From the NCBI RefSeq assembly GCF_000973725.1, contig NZ_CP009621.1:1-64000 (forward strand): a stretch of DNA of 64,000 nucleotides. Direction: 5' to 3'. Positions 34,531 through 44,432 of the stretch are shown piece after piece. A model generated the notes under the pieces. That model had not been told where the DNA came from. It saw nothing but the letters and a program-made list of their open reading frames with translations, and ran no database searches. The DNA is from Pontibacter korlensis. GTDB lineage: Bacteria; Bacteroidota; Bacteroidia; Cytophagales; Hymenobacteraceae. The position numbers were made by a program, and so were the translations under genes. Numbering within the stretch: the stretch's first letter is position 1; every line of letters starts with the position of its first letter.

Positions 34531-34842
34531 TCAAATGTCGTACACCAGCAGCAGGGTAGATACAACTGCAAGCGCTGCCACAGTACCAAGGCTCACCACA
34601 ACAGTACTCAGTCGTAGTACACGGGCTCGTTCCACTTTTGGTAAAGTATAAATCTGCCGCTTCGTGTAGTACAGAAACACTACCAAAGCCAGTACAAAAC
34701 TGCAAAACCAAAAAGTGCTGAAGCGCAAGAGAAAGTCAAGCGGCTTGTGGAAAGGACCAAGTGAATAGGCAGCTATGGCCATCAACAAACCGCCGTACAG
34801 CAACAATATTAAAAACAGGTAAGAACTATTATTTTGCTTCAT
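34531..34842 (-). CDS. Small membrane protein, three helices
   Basis: 103 residues with predicted membrane helices at about 8-28, 39-60 and 80-101. The cytosolic loop contains YYTKRQIYTLPKVERARVLR. No known family is recognised. It lies 8 bp downstream of the TerB-like gene on the same strand, so the two are probably one operon. Confidence 0.75.
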   Translation of the reverse strand: MKQNNSSYLFLILLLYGGLLMAIAAYSLGPFHKPLDFLLRFSTFWFCSFVLALVVFLYYTKRQIYTLPKVERARVLRLSTVVVSLGTVAALAVVSTLLLVYDI

Positions 34843-34850
34843 TAAATTTA

Positions 34851-35279
34851 TTAGTAATCAAGAAATGCCTGCGTATCGCGCTTAATGTTGTCACGACTCA
34901 GGCCATCTTTCACCCCCATGGAAATTTTGCGCACCAAAACTCCTACAATGGACTTCTTAAATCCTAGCTTAGCTGCCATATTGATACAGAAATCCATTTC
35001 GCTCTCATCCACAATGCCGTCGGCTAACATCATTTCCACCAGATCATAAATTTGATCGAAGCGCTCGGAGTCGTTGGTTGGCAGTTGAGGGGCTTTTGTG
35101 TCTATACTAGATAGCAGTTCGCGCACCTCATCGGGCTTCATGCCATGTTTTTGCCCAATAGCGATGATAAATTTCATCTCTGTAGGGTCCAAATGGCCGT
35201 CAACTTTTGCCAGCGCTCCCAAATTAGAGATATGGCTTTTTAATCTTTTTGTTTCTTCACTCTCAAAAAAACCGAACAT
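34851..35279 (-). CDS. TerB-family protein (tellurite-resistance-like fold)
   Basis: 142 residues, all-helical and acidic. Duplicated helical units read LAKVDGHLDPTEMKFIIAIG and MLADGIVDESEMDFCINMAAKLGF, each with the Asp-rich 'DG.(V/L)D..E' loop of the TerB fold, which can bind divalent metal. There are no other ter genes here, so resistance to tellurite is not implied. Co-transcribed with the small membrane protein downstream. Confidence 0.85.
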   Translation of the reverse strand: MFGFFESEETKRLKSHISNLGALAKVDGHLDPTEMKFIIAIGQKHGMKPDEVRELLSSIDTKAPQLPTNDSERFDQIYDLVEMMLADGIVDESEMDFCINMAAKLGFKKSIVGVLVRKISMGVKDGLSRDNIKRDTQAFLDY

Positions 35280-35465
35280 ACGTTGCCTCTGTAGGTTAAA
35301 TTACTTTACTTGGACTCCAATTTGTGCTGACACAGTTCCTGCACTACAAAAACCGACGAGAATCATTGCTCCAGAATACAGCAAACCTCGCTAAGCCAAA
35401 GCGTATAGCGTGTCGATTTAACATACGGTTTTCTCTATTTAAAGTCGCAGAATATTGCCTTTTTT

Positions 35466-35473
35466 TATATTTG
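35466..35473 (+). promoter_or_regulatory. Candidate -7 box of the pfkA promoter
   Basis: TATATTTG is an exact TANNTTTG match in a T-rich stretch 112 bp upstream of the pfkA ATG. The -33 element is not clear. The leader would be about 105 nt. Confidence 0.35.
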
Positions 35474-35584
35474 CAGTAACGTCAGAACTGTAGAGCCTTT
35501 TATCCGGCACAAGTTAAAACTTCGTTAACATTCGTATATCGAATTTTTGAGTAATATTACCACAATTAACAGACACAAAACACC

Positions 35585-36556
35585 ATGAAGAAAATAGGAG
35601 TCTTTACTTCGGGCGGCGACGCGCCAGGCATGAATGCTTGTATCAGAGCTATAGTGAGAGCCGCCGTTTATCATGGGGTAGAAGTATATGGCATCCACCG
35701 TGGCTATAAGGGCATGATCAAGGGTGAAATCTATAAAATGGATTCACACACAGTGAGCAATATCATCCAGAAGGGCGGTACCATTCTGCGATCTGCGCGT
35801 AGCAAAGAATTTCTGACCCCTGAAGGACGTAAACAAGCATATGAGCAACTACAAAAGCACGAGATAGAGGGGCTGGTTTGTATAGGAGGCGACGGTACCT
35901 TTACCGGAGCTAACATCTTTTTCGAAGAATATGGTGTTCCGATTGTTGGTGCTCCAGGCACTATCGACAACGACCTTTACGGCACGGACTACACTATTGG
36001 CTACGACACCGCTGTAAACACTGCCCTTGATGCTATCGACAAAATCCGTGACACAGCCGACAGCCACGACCGCGTATTCTTCATTGAGGTGATGGGCCGC
36101 GACTCTGGCTACATTGCTATACCTTGCGCGATAGGCGGCGGTGCCGAGATTGTGATGATACCAGAAGCTGAGACCAGTATTGAGAACGTGGTGGATGCAC
36201 TACGCACCGGCTGGAACCGCTCAAAAACTTCCTTTATCGTAATCATTGCTGAAGGCGACGAGGCAGGAAACGCATCGCAGGTAGCTGCTCAGGTACAGGA
36301 AGCCCTGCCGCACATGGACGCCCGGGTGACCATACTTGGTCACGTACAGCGTGGAGGCGCTCCAACTGCTGCCGACCGTATGCTGGCTAGCCAACTGGGT
36401 ATTGCCTGTGTAGAGGGTCTTTTGGAAGGCCAGAAATGTGTAATGGCCGGTATCATCAACGGTGATCTGGTATACACTCCATTCATTGAAACAATCACCA
36501 AGGACAAACTTATCAATCCTCACTTTGTGAAGATGGTAAACATTCTTTCGGTGTAA
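35585..36556 (+). CDS. pfkA: ATP-dependent 6-phosphofructokinase
   Basis: 323 residues, the normal length of bacterial PfkA. Motifs: TSGGDAPGMNACIRAIV (11-27 region), GRSKEFLTPEGR-like effector loop (ARSKEFLTPEGR), CIGGDGTFTGA (the Gly after GGD marks the ATP rather than PPi type), PGTIDNDLYGTDYTIGYDTAV with the catalytic Asp, and VMGRDSGYIA. It phosphorylates fructose-6-phosphate in glycolysis. ATG 35585 is well placed. Monocistronic, with a terminator downstream. Confidence 0.96.
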   Translation: MKKIGVFTSGGDAPGMNACIRAIVRAAVYHGVEVYGIHRGYKGMIKGEIYKMDSHTVSNIIQKGGTILRSARSKEFLTPEGRKQAYEQLQKHEIEGLVCIGGDGTFTGANIFFEEYGVPIVGAPGTIDNDLYGTDYTIGYDTAVNTALDAIDKIRDTADSHDRVFFIEVMGRDSGYIAIPCAIGGGAEIVMIPEAETSIENVVDALRTGWNRSKTSFIVIIAEGDEAGNASQVAAQVQEALPHMDARVTILGHVQRGGAPTAADRMLASQLGIACVEGLLEGQKCVMAGIINGDLVYTPFIETITKDKLINPHFVKMVNILSV

Positions 36557-36579
36557 GTATAGATTTAAATTTTTCGTGC

Positions 36580-36628
36580 AAAAGCAGCCTGTGCAAAGGT
36601 AAAACACCCTAGCTCAGGCTGCTTTTTT
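36580..36628 (+). terminator. Terminator of pfkA
   Basis: A 12-bp stem AAAAGCAGCCTG/CAGGCTGCTTTT (36580-36591 with 36615-36626) with a 23-base loop is followed by further Ts. Confidence 0.75.
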
Positions 36629-36934
36629 ATTACCCCTATCCCACTAGTTGCTTATACTGCAGGTAGGATGCTGTTCCCAAGCCAACGGTAAACTCACTGC
36701 CACAGCACTCGTTCTTAAAACACCCTTTCTTTTACAGCCTATGTTACTGCTTTACAAGCATAACTAGAGATTGTACTCCCTGGATGTACATGGACTAAAT
36801 ATTCCCAAACCCCTATCCCGTAAAGCCTTTTTCCGTAAAAGCAAAGCACAAACCTAAAATCTAGAACTATCGCTTCTGCTAAACATATAGGAAAAGTTAT
36901 CCTCAAGATCATACTCTGGCCGCTGGCTATAGTA
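36629..36934. other. Gap before the TamB gene
   Basis: No separate gene is seen. From 36839 the sequence is open in the TamB frame and encodes the likely beginning of its membrane anchor, although no standard start codon is present there. The upstream part (36629-36838) contains no clear box or hairpin. Confidence 0.4.
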
Positions 36935-39900
36935 GTGGGTCTGCTTATACTCATCATTATTGCACTACAATTTCAAGGGATACAGAACTACCTGGCTAAG
37001 CAGGGTGAAAACTACCTGGAAAACACGCTTGGCACCCAGGTGAATATTGGTGGCTTCACTACCGATTGGCGCAATGCGCTTGTGCTGAAAGAGGTGTACG
37101 TGGAAGACCAGCAGCAGGACACGCTGTGGTATTCTGAACGTCTAGGTGTAGACATGGCCATACTTTCGCTCCTGAGTGGCAAGGTGAACATCAGTAAAGT
37201 AGACCTCGACAATGCCACCCTAAAGCTCCACATCGGGGAGGACAGTACGACCAACTTTGATTTTATTACCGAGGCCTTTGCCACCGATACTACGGCCACT
37301 CCAGCCACTACACAACCCGCTGATACGGCCTCTTCGGCTATGCCAATCACACTGGGCACCATAAACCTGAACCAAGTGTATGTGGTGTTCCAAGATGAGG
37401 CTGGTGGAAACTTTATTACAACACGAGTGGGTGAGTTTACCACCATCATGGATGAGCTGAACCTGGATGAGCAACGCTATATAGTTGACGAGGTACGCCT
37501 GGCTAACACTTGGTTAAATTACGAGCAGACCAAGCTTCCACCTCCTGACACCTCTGCTTACGAGCCCTTGGAAATGGACTTTGGCCTGAACCGGGTAACC
37601 CTGGAAAATATCCGGCTTAAGTACCTGAGCAGACCAGCTGACCAACGCATTGAACTTGCGCTTGGAGAGTCTGAGCTTGTCTCCGATAATATAGATTTGA
37701 AAAATGCCCGGGTGGAACTGAGCAGCTTTGCCCTGCACAACACCGACCTTACCTATGTGCAGGAGAAGTATAAGCCGGTAGATTCCCTAGCTGTGAACCC
37801 AGCTAAAACAGTAGAAGAGCTGGACGAGTCTGTAGAGCAGGCACAGGGTGAGCCGGTTAACTGGGTTGTCACCTTGGGCGAGATGGACGTATCTGGTCTG
37901 AACGTGAACTTCGATAACTTTAACACACCCAAGCAGCCACGTGGCATGGATTACGACCACCTGAAGTTTACGGACGTAAGGCTGGATGCCCAAAATATCT
38001 TTTACAGCCTTAACCGTATGGAGGCCGAACTGAATCAGTTTGCACTCAAAGAGCAGAGTGGCTTTAGGCTGCAGAATTTCACAGCGGACATTACCGTAGA
38101 CTCCACCAGCGCCAGCCTTGCTGGCCTGGACCTGAAAACAGGCCACAGCCAACTGCAAAACAGCCTCTCCATGACCTACCCCTCCTTGGAGGCTATTGCC
38201 GACAAGCCAGGGCTGCTAGGGCTGGACCTTACTATCCGAAACAGCTACATAGGCATGCAGGATGTGCTATACTTTATGCCTGATATGGCTGAAAATCCAT
38301 CTTTCAGAAGTATAGCCAATTCTAACATTAGGGTCACCGCCAAGGCGGAGGGGCAGGTGGATAACCTACGCATTCAGAACCTGCAGCTAGCAGGACTTAA
38401 AAATACTCAGGCTGATGTAAGTGGGGTTGTAAGAAATGCTATGGATCCAGATAACCTGTACCTGGACCTGAACATTGATCGCTTTACCACTACCCGCACC
38501 GATATACAGGCACTGGCACCTGCCGGCACTATTCCGCCAGATTTCCGCATCCCGGCCCAGATGACTTTGACAGGTAACTACCAGGGCTCCCTCACTGCTT
38601 TTGACGCCCATGCCGACCTGCGTACCTCATTTGGCAATATTGCTGCCAAGGTAGACATGGGCGCTAACGAAAGCTTTACGGCCACGGTACGTTCTGGGGG
38701 CTTTGACCTGGAGCAGCTGTTTGTAGATAGCCTGGGCTTAGGTAAAGTAGCTTTGGAGGCAAATGCACGCGGTACAGGTCTTACACCAGAGACCATGCGC
38801 GCTAACATTCAGGCAAACGTGCTCCTTTTCGACTACAGCGAGTATTCCTACAATGATATCCACCTGAATGCTAACATAGACAGGAACCTGTACCATGTGA
38901 AAGCTACTGCCGATGATGATAACCTTGCCTTTGACCTGACAGGCCAGTTTAACCTGCGCGACACCACACAGCCAGCCTATGCCTTCGACTTAGATTTGGC
39001 AAAGGCAGACCTGCAGGCACTGAACCTGTACCCTGAGCCGTTAAGTATAAAAGGAAGGTTGCAAGGTAATTTTACCGGTGCCGATGCCAGCACTATAAGC
39101 GGGCACCTGGAAGGACAGGAACTTGTCGTCATACAGGAGGGAGGCACTACTCCTATTGATTCTCTGGTGATGAACCTGACGCAAAAAGGGGAAATAGCAG
39201 AGATTACACTTGCCTCCGATATTGTGGACGCCGACATGCGCTTCCAGAACTCACTGGCTACGCTGCCTACCGCCCTGCAGAAGCATTTTTCCAACTATTT
39301 CGACCTTCAGCCAGACCCGCCCTACCCAGCCAACCTGAATCTGGAGGACTTTACGGCGACAATAGACCTGAAGAAAACAGGACTGATTACCTCCTTTGTA
39401 CCAGGGCTGGAGCAGCTACTGCCTGCCGAGCCAATAACAGCCAGCTATAACGGAGAAACCCAGCAGCTCCGGCTGGATGGCAGAATCAGCCGGATTGTGT
39501 ATACAGACTATGTGCTACAAAACCTGGACCTGGGAGTGCGCGGCGACCGAAACGAGCTTGCTTACAAGCTCAACCTCGGTCAGTTGCTCTCGCCATCGCT
39601 AACGATGGATAACATTAGTATAGACGGGGCTGCACGGGATAACGAGATAGCCGTGCGCCTGGCCGTTGCCGGCGACAGCGCCGCACAGAACGAGCGCCTG
39701 GTGATAGGTGGTATTCTAAACAGCCTAGGCCGAGGCTACCGCTTCTCCTTTAACCCAGAGCAATTGGTGATAAACGGTGATAAGTGGACGGTGCCGCAGG
39801 ATAACTACCTGCAGTTCGACACAAACCTGCTTTATGCCAACAACATCCACTTGCAACACAATAACCAGGCTATTCTGCTTCATAGTACAGGCCCTGTGGC

Positions 39901-41992
39901 TCCGAATGCGCCACTAGAAGCTCGCTTCGAAAACGTAGACATCGGCTATATGATGCATACTTTAGAGGCACCAGAGGACAGCCTGATAGCAGGCACCATA
40001 AACGGCACGGCCACTGTTAGCAATATCATGCTCGACAACCTGTCTTTCACGTCCGATCTTACTGTCACTGATTTTGCCTTTGAAGGTATTCCCGTCGGTG
40101 ACCTTGCCCTTCAGGCCAGCAGTGCCAGCAATAATCGCATTAATGTAGACGCAGGCCTGACTGACAACAGCAACCAGGTGCTGGTAAATGGCTTTATGGA
40201 AACACAGCCGGATGCAACCCTGTTAAACCTGGACGCTTCTATAGCAAGCCTTAACATGGCCTCACTCGAAGGCTTTATGGCGGGCATGGTGAACCAGATG
40301 GACGGCCAGGCCAGCGGCAAGCTTCGCATTGCAGGCACTGTAGCGCAGCCTAACATTACAGGCAACCTCAACTTCAACAGGGCACAGTTCAATATCGTAA
40401 TGCTGGGCTCCCTGTTCACCCTGGAAGACGAACGGCTAGTATTTAATGAACAAGGTATCAGCTTCCCTAACTTCACCATCACCGACTCATTGGGCAACGA
40501 CCTGGTGGTGAACGGAAACATGCTTACCGAGACCTACACCGACTTCGAGTTTGACCTGAAGGTGCAGACAGACCGATTCCTGGCGCTAAACTCCACAGCA
40601 CAAGAAAACAACCTGTTTTACGGCACCGTATTCGTGGCTGCCACCTCCACTATTACCGGTGACATGACTCAGCCAAAAATACAGGTGAATGCCCGTGTAC
40701 TGGACGGCTCAGACTTTACCACCGTTATACCTGCCGACGAGGTGGGTGCCGCCGCACGCCAGGGTACAGTGGAGTTCGTGAACCTCAGCCCGGAGATGAC
40801 GCGGATCATACGGAATGAACAGAAAGACTCCACAGAGGTAACAGGTTTTGTGGGTGCTGACGTAGAGGCGCAGCTTACCGTAACCGATGCCACGCCGATT
40901 ACTATCGTGATTGATCCTACTACAGGTGATAACCTCACTGTACGTGGCTCTGCCGATCCGCTGTTTATAGGCATGCGCCCAAGCGGCGAGATCAACATGT
41001 CCGGGCGCTTTACGGTTACAGAGGGTAAGTACAGTATGGACTTCTACGACCTGGCCTCTCGCGAACTCGACATTGCCGAGGGCAGCTACATTAACTGGAC
41101 GGGCGACCCGCTGCAGGCATTGATGGATATCACCGCCATTTATACCGTAGAAACGGCCCCACAAGAACTGGTAGCATCTCAGGCAGCTTCTTACGAGGAC
41201 CCATCGCTTAGAAACCAGGTCCCTTTCCAGGTATACGTGTATGTCCAAGGCGAAATTCTCACGCCTGAGATAAGCTTTGACATTCAGTTGCCGGAGGAGG
41301 AGCGTGGAAGTGTACCCAATATCGTGCTTACCAGCTTGGGCAACCTGCGCCAGGACGAGTCGCAGCTAAACAAGCAGGTATTTGCGCTCCTGGTGCTAAA
41401 TCGCTTCCTGGCACCGGATCCGTTTACAAGCTCTGGTGGGGGCTTTGAGGCATCTGCACGAAACAGCTTGGGCCAGGTGATGACTGATCAGCTAAACCAG
41501 CTGACCAACCGCTATGCCGGCGGTCTCGGGCTGGAGCTGGGCGTAGACTCCTACCAGGATTACTCCTCTGGGTCAGCGCAAGGACGTACCGATCTGAACG
41601 TGGCCATGCGCCAGCAGTTCCTCAACGACCGACTAACTGTGCGTGTGGGTACTGATATTGGCTTGGAGGGTGGCAGCCAGTCTAACCAGACCATGAGCGG
41701 CTTTGGCGGGGATATCTCTGTAGAGTACTCCTTAACCGAGGATGGCCGCCTGCGCATACGCGGGTTCCAGCGCAACCAATATGAAGGCATGATAGAAGGT
41801 GGTGATGTACGCGCCACTGGCGTATCGCTTATCTACGTGCGCGAGTACAACAACTTCTCAGACCTGTTCCGCGACCTGGAGAGCCGCCGTGCCCGTGACG
41901 AGGAGCGTAAGCTGGAGGCTGCCAAGAAATTCCGCCAGGAGGAAAAGGAGCTAAAAGAAGAAGAAAAACTACAAGAAGAAGGTACTGAATAG
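36935..41992 (+). CDS. tamB: TamB-like translocation and assembly module protein (DUF490)
   Basis: 1685 residues from GTG 36935. An N-terminal membrane anchor (LLILIIIAL) is followed by a very long beta-helical, AsmA/TamB-like body. The conserved C-terminal DUF490 domain (about 1300-1640) includes VTEGKYSMDFYDLASRELDIAEGS and the beta-barrel-contacting end. The C-terminal ~35 residues are a charged helix (EERKLEAAKKFRQEEK). TamB spans the periplasm from inner to outer membrane and works with TamA in outer-membrane assembly or lipid transport. The frame stays open upstream to 36839 with no ATG, GTG or TTG, so the true start is uncertain. The partner tamL starts 4 bp after the stop. Confidence 0.9.
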   Translation: MGLLILIIIALQFQGIQNYLAKQGENYLENTLGTQVNIGGFTTDWRNALVLKEVYVEDQQQDTLWYSERLGVDMAILSLLSGKVNISKVDLDNATLKLHIGEDSTTNFDFITEAFATDTTATPATTQPADTASSAMPITLGTINLNQVYVVFQDEAGGNFITTRVGEFTTIMDELNLDEQRYIVDEVRLANTWLNYEQTKLPPPDTSAYEPLEMDFGLNRVTLENIRLKYLSRPADQRIELALGESELVSDNIDLKNARVELSSFALHNTDLTYVQEKYKPVDSLAVNPAKTVEELDESVEQAQGEPVNWVVTLGEMDVSGLNVNFDNFNTPKQPRGMDYDHLKFTDVRLDAQNIFYSLNRMEAELNQFALKEQSGFRLQNFTADITVDSTSASLAGLDLKTGHSQLQNSLSMTYPSLEAIADKPGLLGLDLTIRNSYIGMQDVLYFMPDMAENPSFRSIANSNIRVTAKAEGQVDNLRIQNLQLAGLKNTQADVSGVVRNAMDPDNLYLDLNIDRFTTTRTDIQALAPAGTIPPDFRIPAQMTLTGNYQGSLTAFDAHADLRTSFGNIAAKVDMGANESFTATVRSGGFDLEQLFVDSLGLGKVALEANARGTGLTPETMRANIQANVLLFDYSEYSYNDIHLNANIDRNLYHVKATADDDNLAFDLTGQFNLRDTTQPAYAFDLDLAKADLQALNLYPEPLSIKGRLQGNFTGADASTISGHLEGQELVVIQEGGTTPIDSLVMNLTQKGEIAEITLASDIVDADMRFQNSLATLPTALQKHFSNYFDLQPDPPYPANLNLEDFTATIDLKKTGLITSFVPGLEQLLPAEPITASYNGETQQLRLDGRISRIVYTDYVLQNLDLGVRGDRNELAYKLNLGQLLSPSLTMDNISIDGAARDNEIAVRLAVAGDSAAQNERLVIGGILNSLGRGYRFSFNPEQLVINGDKWTVPQDNYLQFDTNLLYANNIHLQHNNQAILLHSTGPVAPNAPLEARFENVDIGYMMHTLEAPEDSLIAGTINGTATVSNIMLDNLSFTSDLTVTDFAFEGIPVGDLALQASSASNNRINVDAGLTDNSNQVLVNGFMETQPDATLLNLDASIASLNMASLEGFMAGMVNQMDGQASGKLRIAGTVAQPNITGNLNFNRAQFNIVMLGSLFTLEDERLVFNEQGISFPNFTITDSLGNDLVVNGNMLTETYTDFEFDLKVQTDRFLALNSTAQENNLFYGTVFVAATSTITGDMTQPKIQVNARVLDGSDFTTVIPADEVGAAARQGTVEFVNLSPEMTRIIRNEQKDSTEVTGFVGADVEAQLTVTDATPITIVIDPTTGDNLTVRGSADPLFIGMRPSGEINMSGRFTVTEGKYSMDFYDLASRELDIAEGSYINWTGDPLQALMDITAIYTVETAPQELVASQAASYEDPSLRNQVPFQVYVYVQGEILTPEISFDIQLPEEERGSVPNIVLTSLGNLRQDESQLNKQVFALLVLNRFLAPDPFTSSGGGFEASARNSLGQVMTDQLNQLTNRYAGGLGLELGVDSYQDYSSGSAQGRTDLNVAMRQQFLNDRLTVRVGTDIGLEGGSQSNQTMSGFGGDISVEYSLTEDGRLRIRGFQRNQYEGMIEGGDVRATGVSLIYVREYNNFSDLFRDLESRRARDEERKLEAAKKFRQEEKELKEEEKLQEEGTE

Positions 41993-41996
41993 AAAT

Positions 41997-44354
41997 ATGC
42001 GAAAACATTACCCCCGGAAAAGGCTTAATCCAGCCTCTGCCCTGCTCTTGCTACTAACCTGGATGCTCCTGGCTGGCTGCAGCGTAACGAAAACGGTGCC
42101 TGAAGATGATGCCTTATTCACCGGCTTTACCGTAAAAGTGGATGACACGAAAGACAGTAGCAAGCGTGGCCCTCAGATGGAGACTGAGCTAGGTGCCACT
42201 GTGCGACCAGAGCCCAATGCCTCTATACTTGGCCTGCGCCCAAAACTGGCCATCTACAATGCTTTCTATACAGAGAAGGAAAAAGGCTTGAAACACTGGA
42301 TCATGACAAAACTGGGAGAGCCGCCTGTGCTAGTCTCCCAGGTTGACACCGGAAGTATAAGCCAGATAATGAGCAACCGCCTGCACAACCGTGGCTATTT
42401 CAATAACACGGTAGGTAGCACCACTGAAGTAAAAGACAAGAAGGCTACAATCAGCTGGACAGCACACATAAAAGACCCTTACCGTCTGCGCAACATCAAG
42501 TATACTTTAAGCGACTCCCTGGAAGTACACCAGGCGATAAAACAGGCCAGGTCAAAGTCACTGCTCAAGTCAGGCGACCCTTACGACCTAAGCGTGATGA
42601 CGGACGAGCGCATCCGCATCGACAGTACGCTAAAGGGCAAAGGCTACTATTACTTCAGCCCGGACCTGCTAATTTACAGTGTAGACACGACGGTAGGCAA
42701 CCGGCAGGCCGACGTGCTGCTGCGCATTAAGAATGCCACAGCGGCACAGGCCCTGCAACCCTATAAGATGGATGACATCTTCATCTTTGCCAATTACTCC
42801 TTGGGTGACAGCCTCGCTGTTAGCGACACCATCGACTACAAAGGATACCACTACATCCCGAACGAGAACTACGTGCGGGCGCGGCACCTACTGGATGGTG
42901 TGTTTCTCGAACACGACAGCCTTTACACCCGACAAGACCACCTGCTGACCATCAGGCGCCTGGCAGGCCTTGCGGCCTACAAGTTCGTGAACATAGATTA
43001 CGAGCCTGATACCACAGGCGAGGGTAAACTGGATGCTTTTGTATACCTCACCCCTGCCCTTAAAAAATCGCTGCGAGCGGAGGCCCGGATGGTGAGCAAG
43101 TCCAACAACTTTGCAGGGCCGGGCCTGACAGTCTCCTTCCGGAACCGCAATGCCTTCAAGGGATCTGAGGTGCTGAACGTGGAGTTCACGGGCAGCTTCG
43201 AGTCGCAGGTAGGCGGCCGGGGAACAGGCACTGCTCCGGAGGGCGTAGAGGACACTGTCAACACCAACCTTACCTCCTACGAGCTGGGCGTGCAAACCAC
43301 CTTGGCCATACCCCGCATCGTATCGCCGTTTAACCTGCGTAACCTCCGAACCGAGTTTGTGCCGCAAACCCGCATCGGGCTTGGGTTTAATTTTTTGAGC
43401 CGCTCCGGTTTTTACCAGCTAAACTCCTACAATGCCACCTACGGCTACACCTGGCGCCCCAAAGAAACACTCACTTTCGACGCCACGCCTATCAACTTGC
43501 AGTATGTGCGCCTGACAAATACAACCATTGCTTTTGACACATTGCTGGCAAATAACCAGTACCTGAGAAGAAGCTTTGAGAACCAGTTCATCATCGGTGG
43601 AATTTACCAGATGACCTACAGCACGCAGATGCGCAAGGACCGCACCAGCAACGTCTTTAACAGGATCACGCTGGACATGTCGGGCAACGTGGTAAGCGGG
43701 TTTCAATCATTAATAGGCAAGCCCAAACCAACAGAAGAAGAGCCGCGCGTGCTGTACAAAGACCGCTTTGCACAATATGTGATGCTTGACAACGACTTCC
43801 GCCACTACCTGAACCTGGGGGAGGAAAGCCAACTGGTAGCGCGCCTGGCAACAGGTGTGGGTTACTCTTATGGCAACTCCACAACCATGCCTTATGTAAA
43901 GCAGTTTTCAGTAGGTGGCCCGAACAGTGTGCGGGCTTTCCGGGCACGTAGTGTTGGCCCAGGCACATACAATGTGCCTGATTCTGTTGCTTTTTCATTT
44001 TTTGACCAGGTAGGAGACATACGCATAGAGTCTAATCTGGAATACCGCTTCCCGATAGCAGGCTTTTTTAAAGGCGCTGTGTTTGTAGACGCCGGCAATA
44101 TCTGGATGCTGCGCGAGACGGGTAAAGATGGAGGTAAGTTTGAGGCCAAGGACTTCCTGGGTGAATTAGCCGTAGGCACAGGAGCCGGCTTAAGGGTAGA
44201 TATTGAGTTCTTTGTGATTCGCCTGGACCTAGGTATACCGGTGCGTGTGCCTTACCTGCCTAAAGGCGATCGCTTCGTGCTCAACGAGTTCAACGGCAGC
44301 TTCAGTGGTGATTATGGTATGGTGCTTAACATCGCCATCGGCTATCCTTTCTAG
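41997..44354 (+). CDS. tamL: TamL: lipidated TamA-type outer membrane barrel protein (Omp85 family)
   Basis: 785 residues. The signal ends in LLAGC (Cys28), so the protein is a lipoprotein, which distinguishes Bacteroidota TamL from proteobacterial TamA. POTRA-like periplasmic segments occupy ~100-380, followed by a surface-antigen/BamA-type 16-stranded barrel (about 400-785). The barrel contains the VGGPNSVRAFRARSVGPG motif, which is the conserved VRGF-type lid region. The protein ends in Phe (IAIGYPF), as usual for outer-membrane barrels. It is translated right after tamB, which fits a TamB-TamL complex. Confidence 0.9.
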   Translation: MRKHYPRKRLNPASALLLLLTWMLLAGCSVTKTVPEDDALFTGFTVKVDDTKDSSKRGPQMETELGATVRPEPNASILGLRPKLAIYNAFYTEKEKGLKHWIMTKLGEPPVLVSQVDTGSISQIMSNRLHNRGYFNNTVGSTTEVKDKKATISWTAHIKDPYRLRNIKYTLSDSLEVHQAIKQARSKSLLKSGDPYDLSVMTDERIRIDSTLKGKGYYYFSPDLLIYSVDTTVGNRQADVLLRIKNATAAQALQPYKMDDIFIFANYSLGDSLAVSDTIDYKGYHYIPNENYVRARHLLDGVFLEHDSLYTRQDHLLTIRRLAGLAAYKFVNIDYEPDTTGEGKLDAFVYLTPALKKSLRAEARMVSKSNNFAGPGLTVSFRNRNAFKGSEVLNVEFTGSFESQVGGRGTGTAPEGVEDTVNTNLTSYELGVQTTLAIPRIVSPFNLRNLRTEFVPQTRIGLGFNFLSRSGFYQLNSYNATYGYTWRPKETLTFDATPINLQYVRLTNTTIAFDTLLANNQYLRRSFENQFIIGGIYQMTYSTQMRKDRTSNVFNRITLDMSGNVVSGFQSLIGKPKPTEEEPRVLYKDRFAQYVMLDNDFRHYLNLGEESQLVARLATGVGYSYGNSTTMPYVKQFSVGGPNSVRAFRARSVGPGTYNVPDSVAFSFFDQVGDIRIESNLEYRFPIAGFFKGAVFVDAGNIWMLRETGKDGGKFEAKDFLGELAVGTGAGLRVDIEFFVIRLDLGIPVRVPYLPKGDRFVLNEFNGSFSGDYGMVLNIAIGYPF

Positions 44355-44432
44355 CCTTCAGAAACAAAGTTTTATTTTGCTTTGAATACCTATTCAGGAA
44401 AGCCAGATATAGCGCAGCAGACCTATACCTGC

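Noticed and set aside
34851..35279. Tellurite-resistance operon
   Set aside because: Only a TerB-like fold is present; no terA, terC, terD or terZ genes accompany it.
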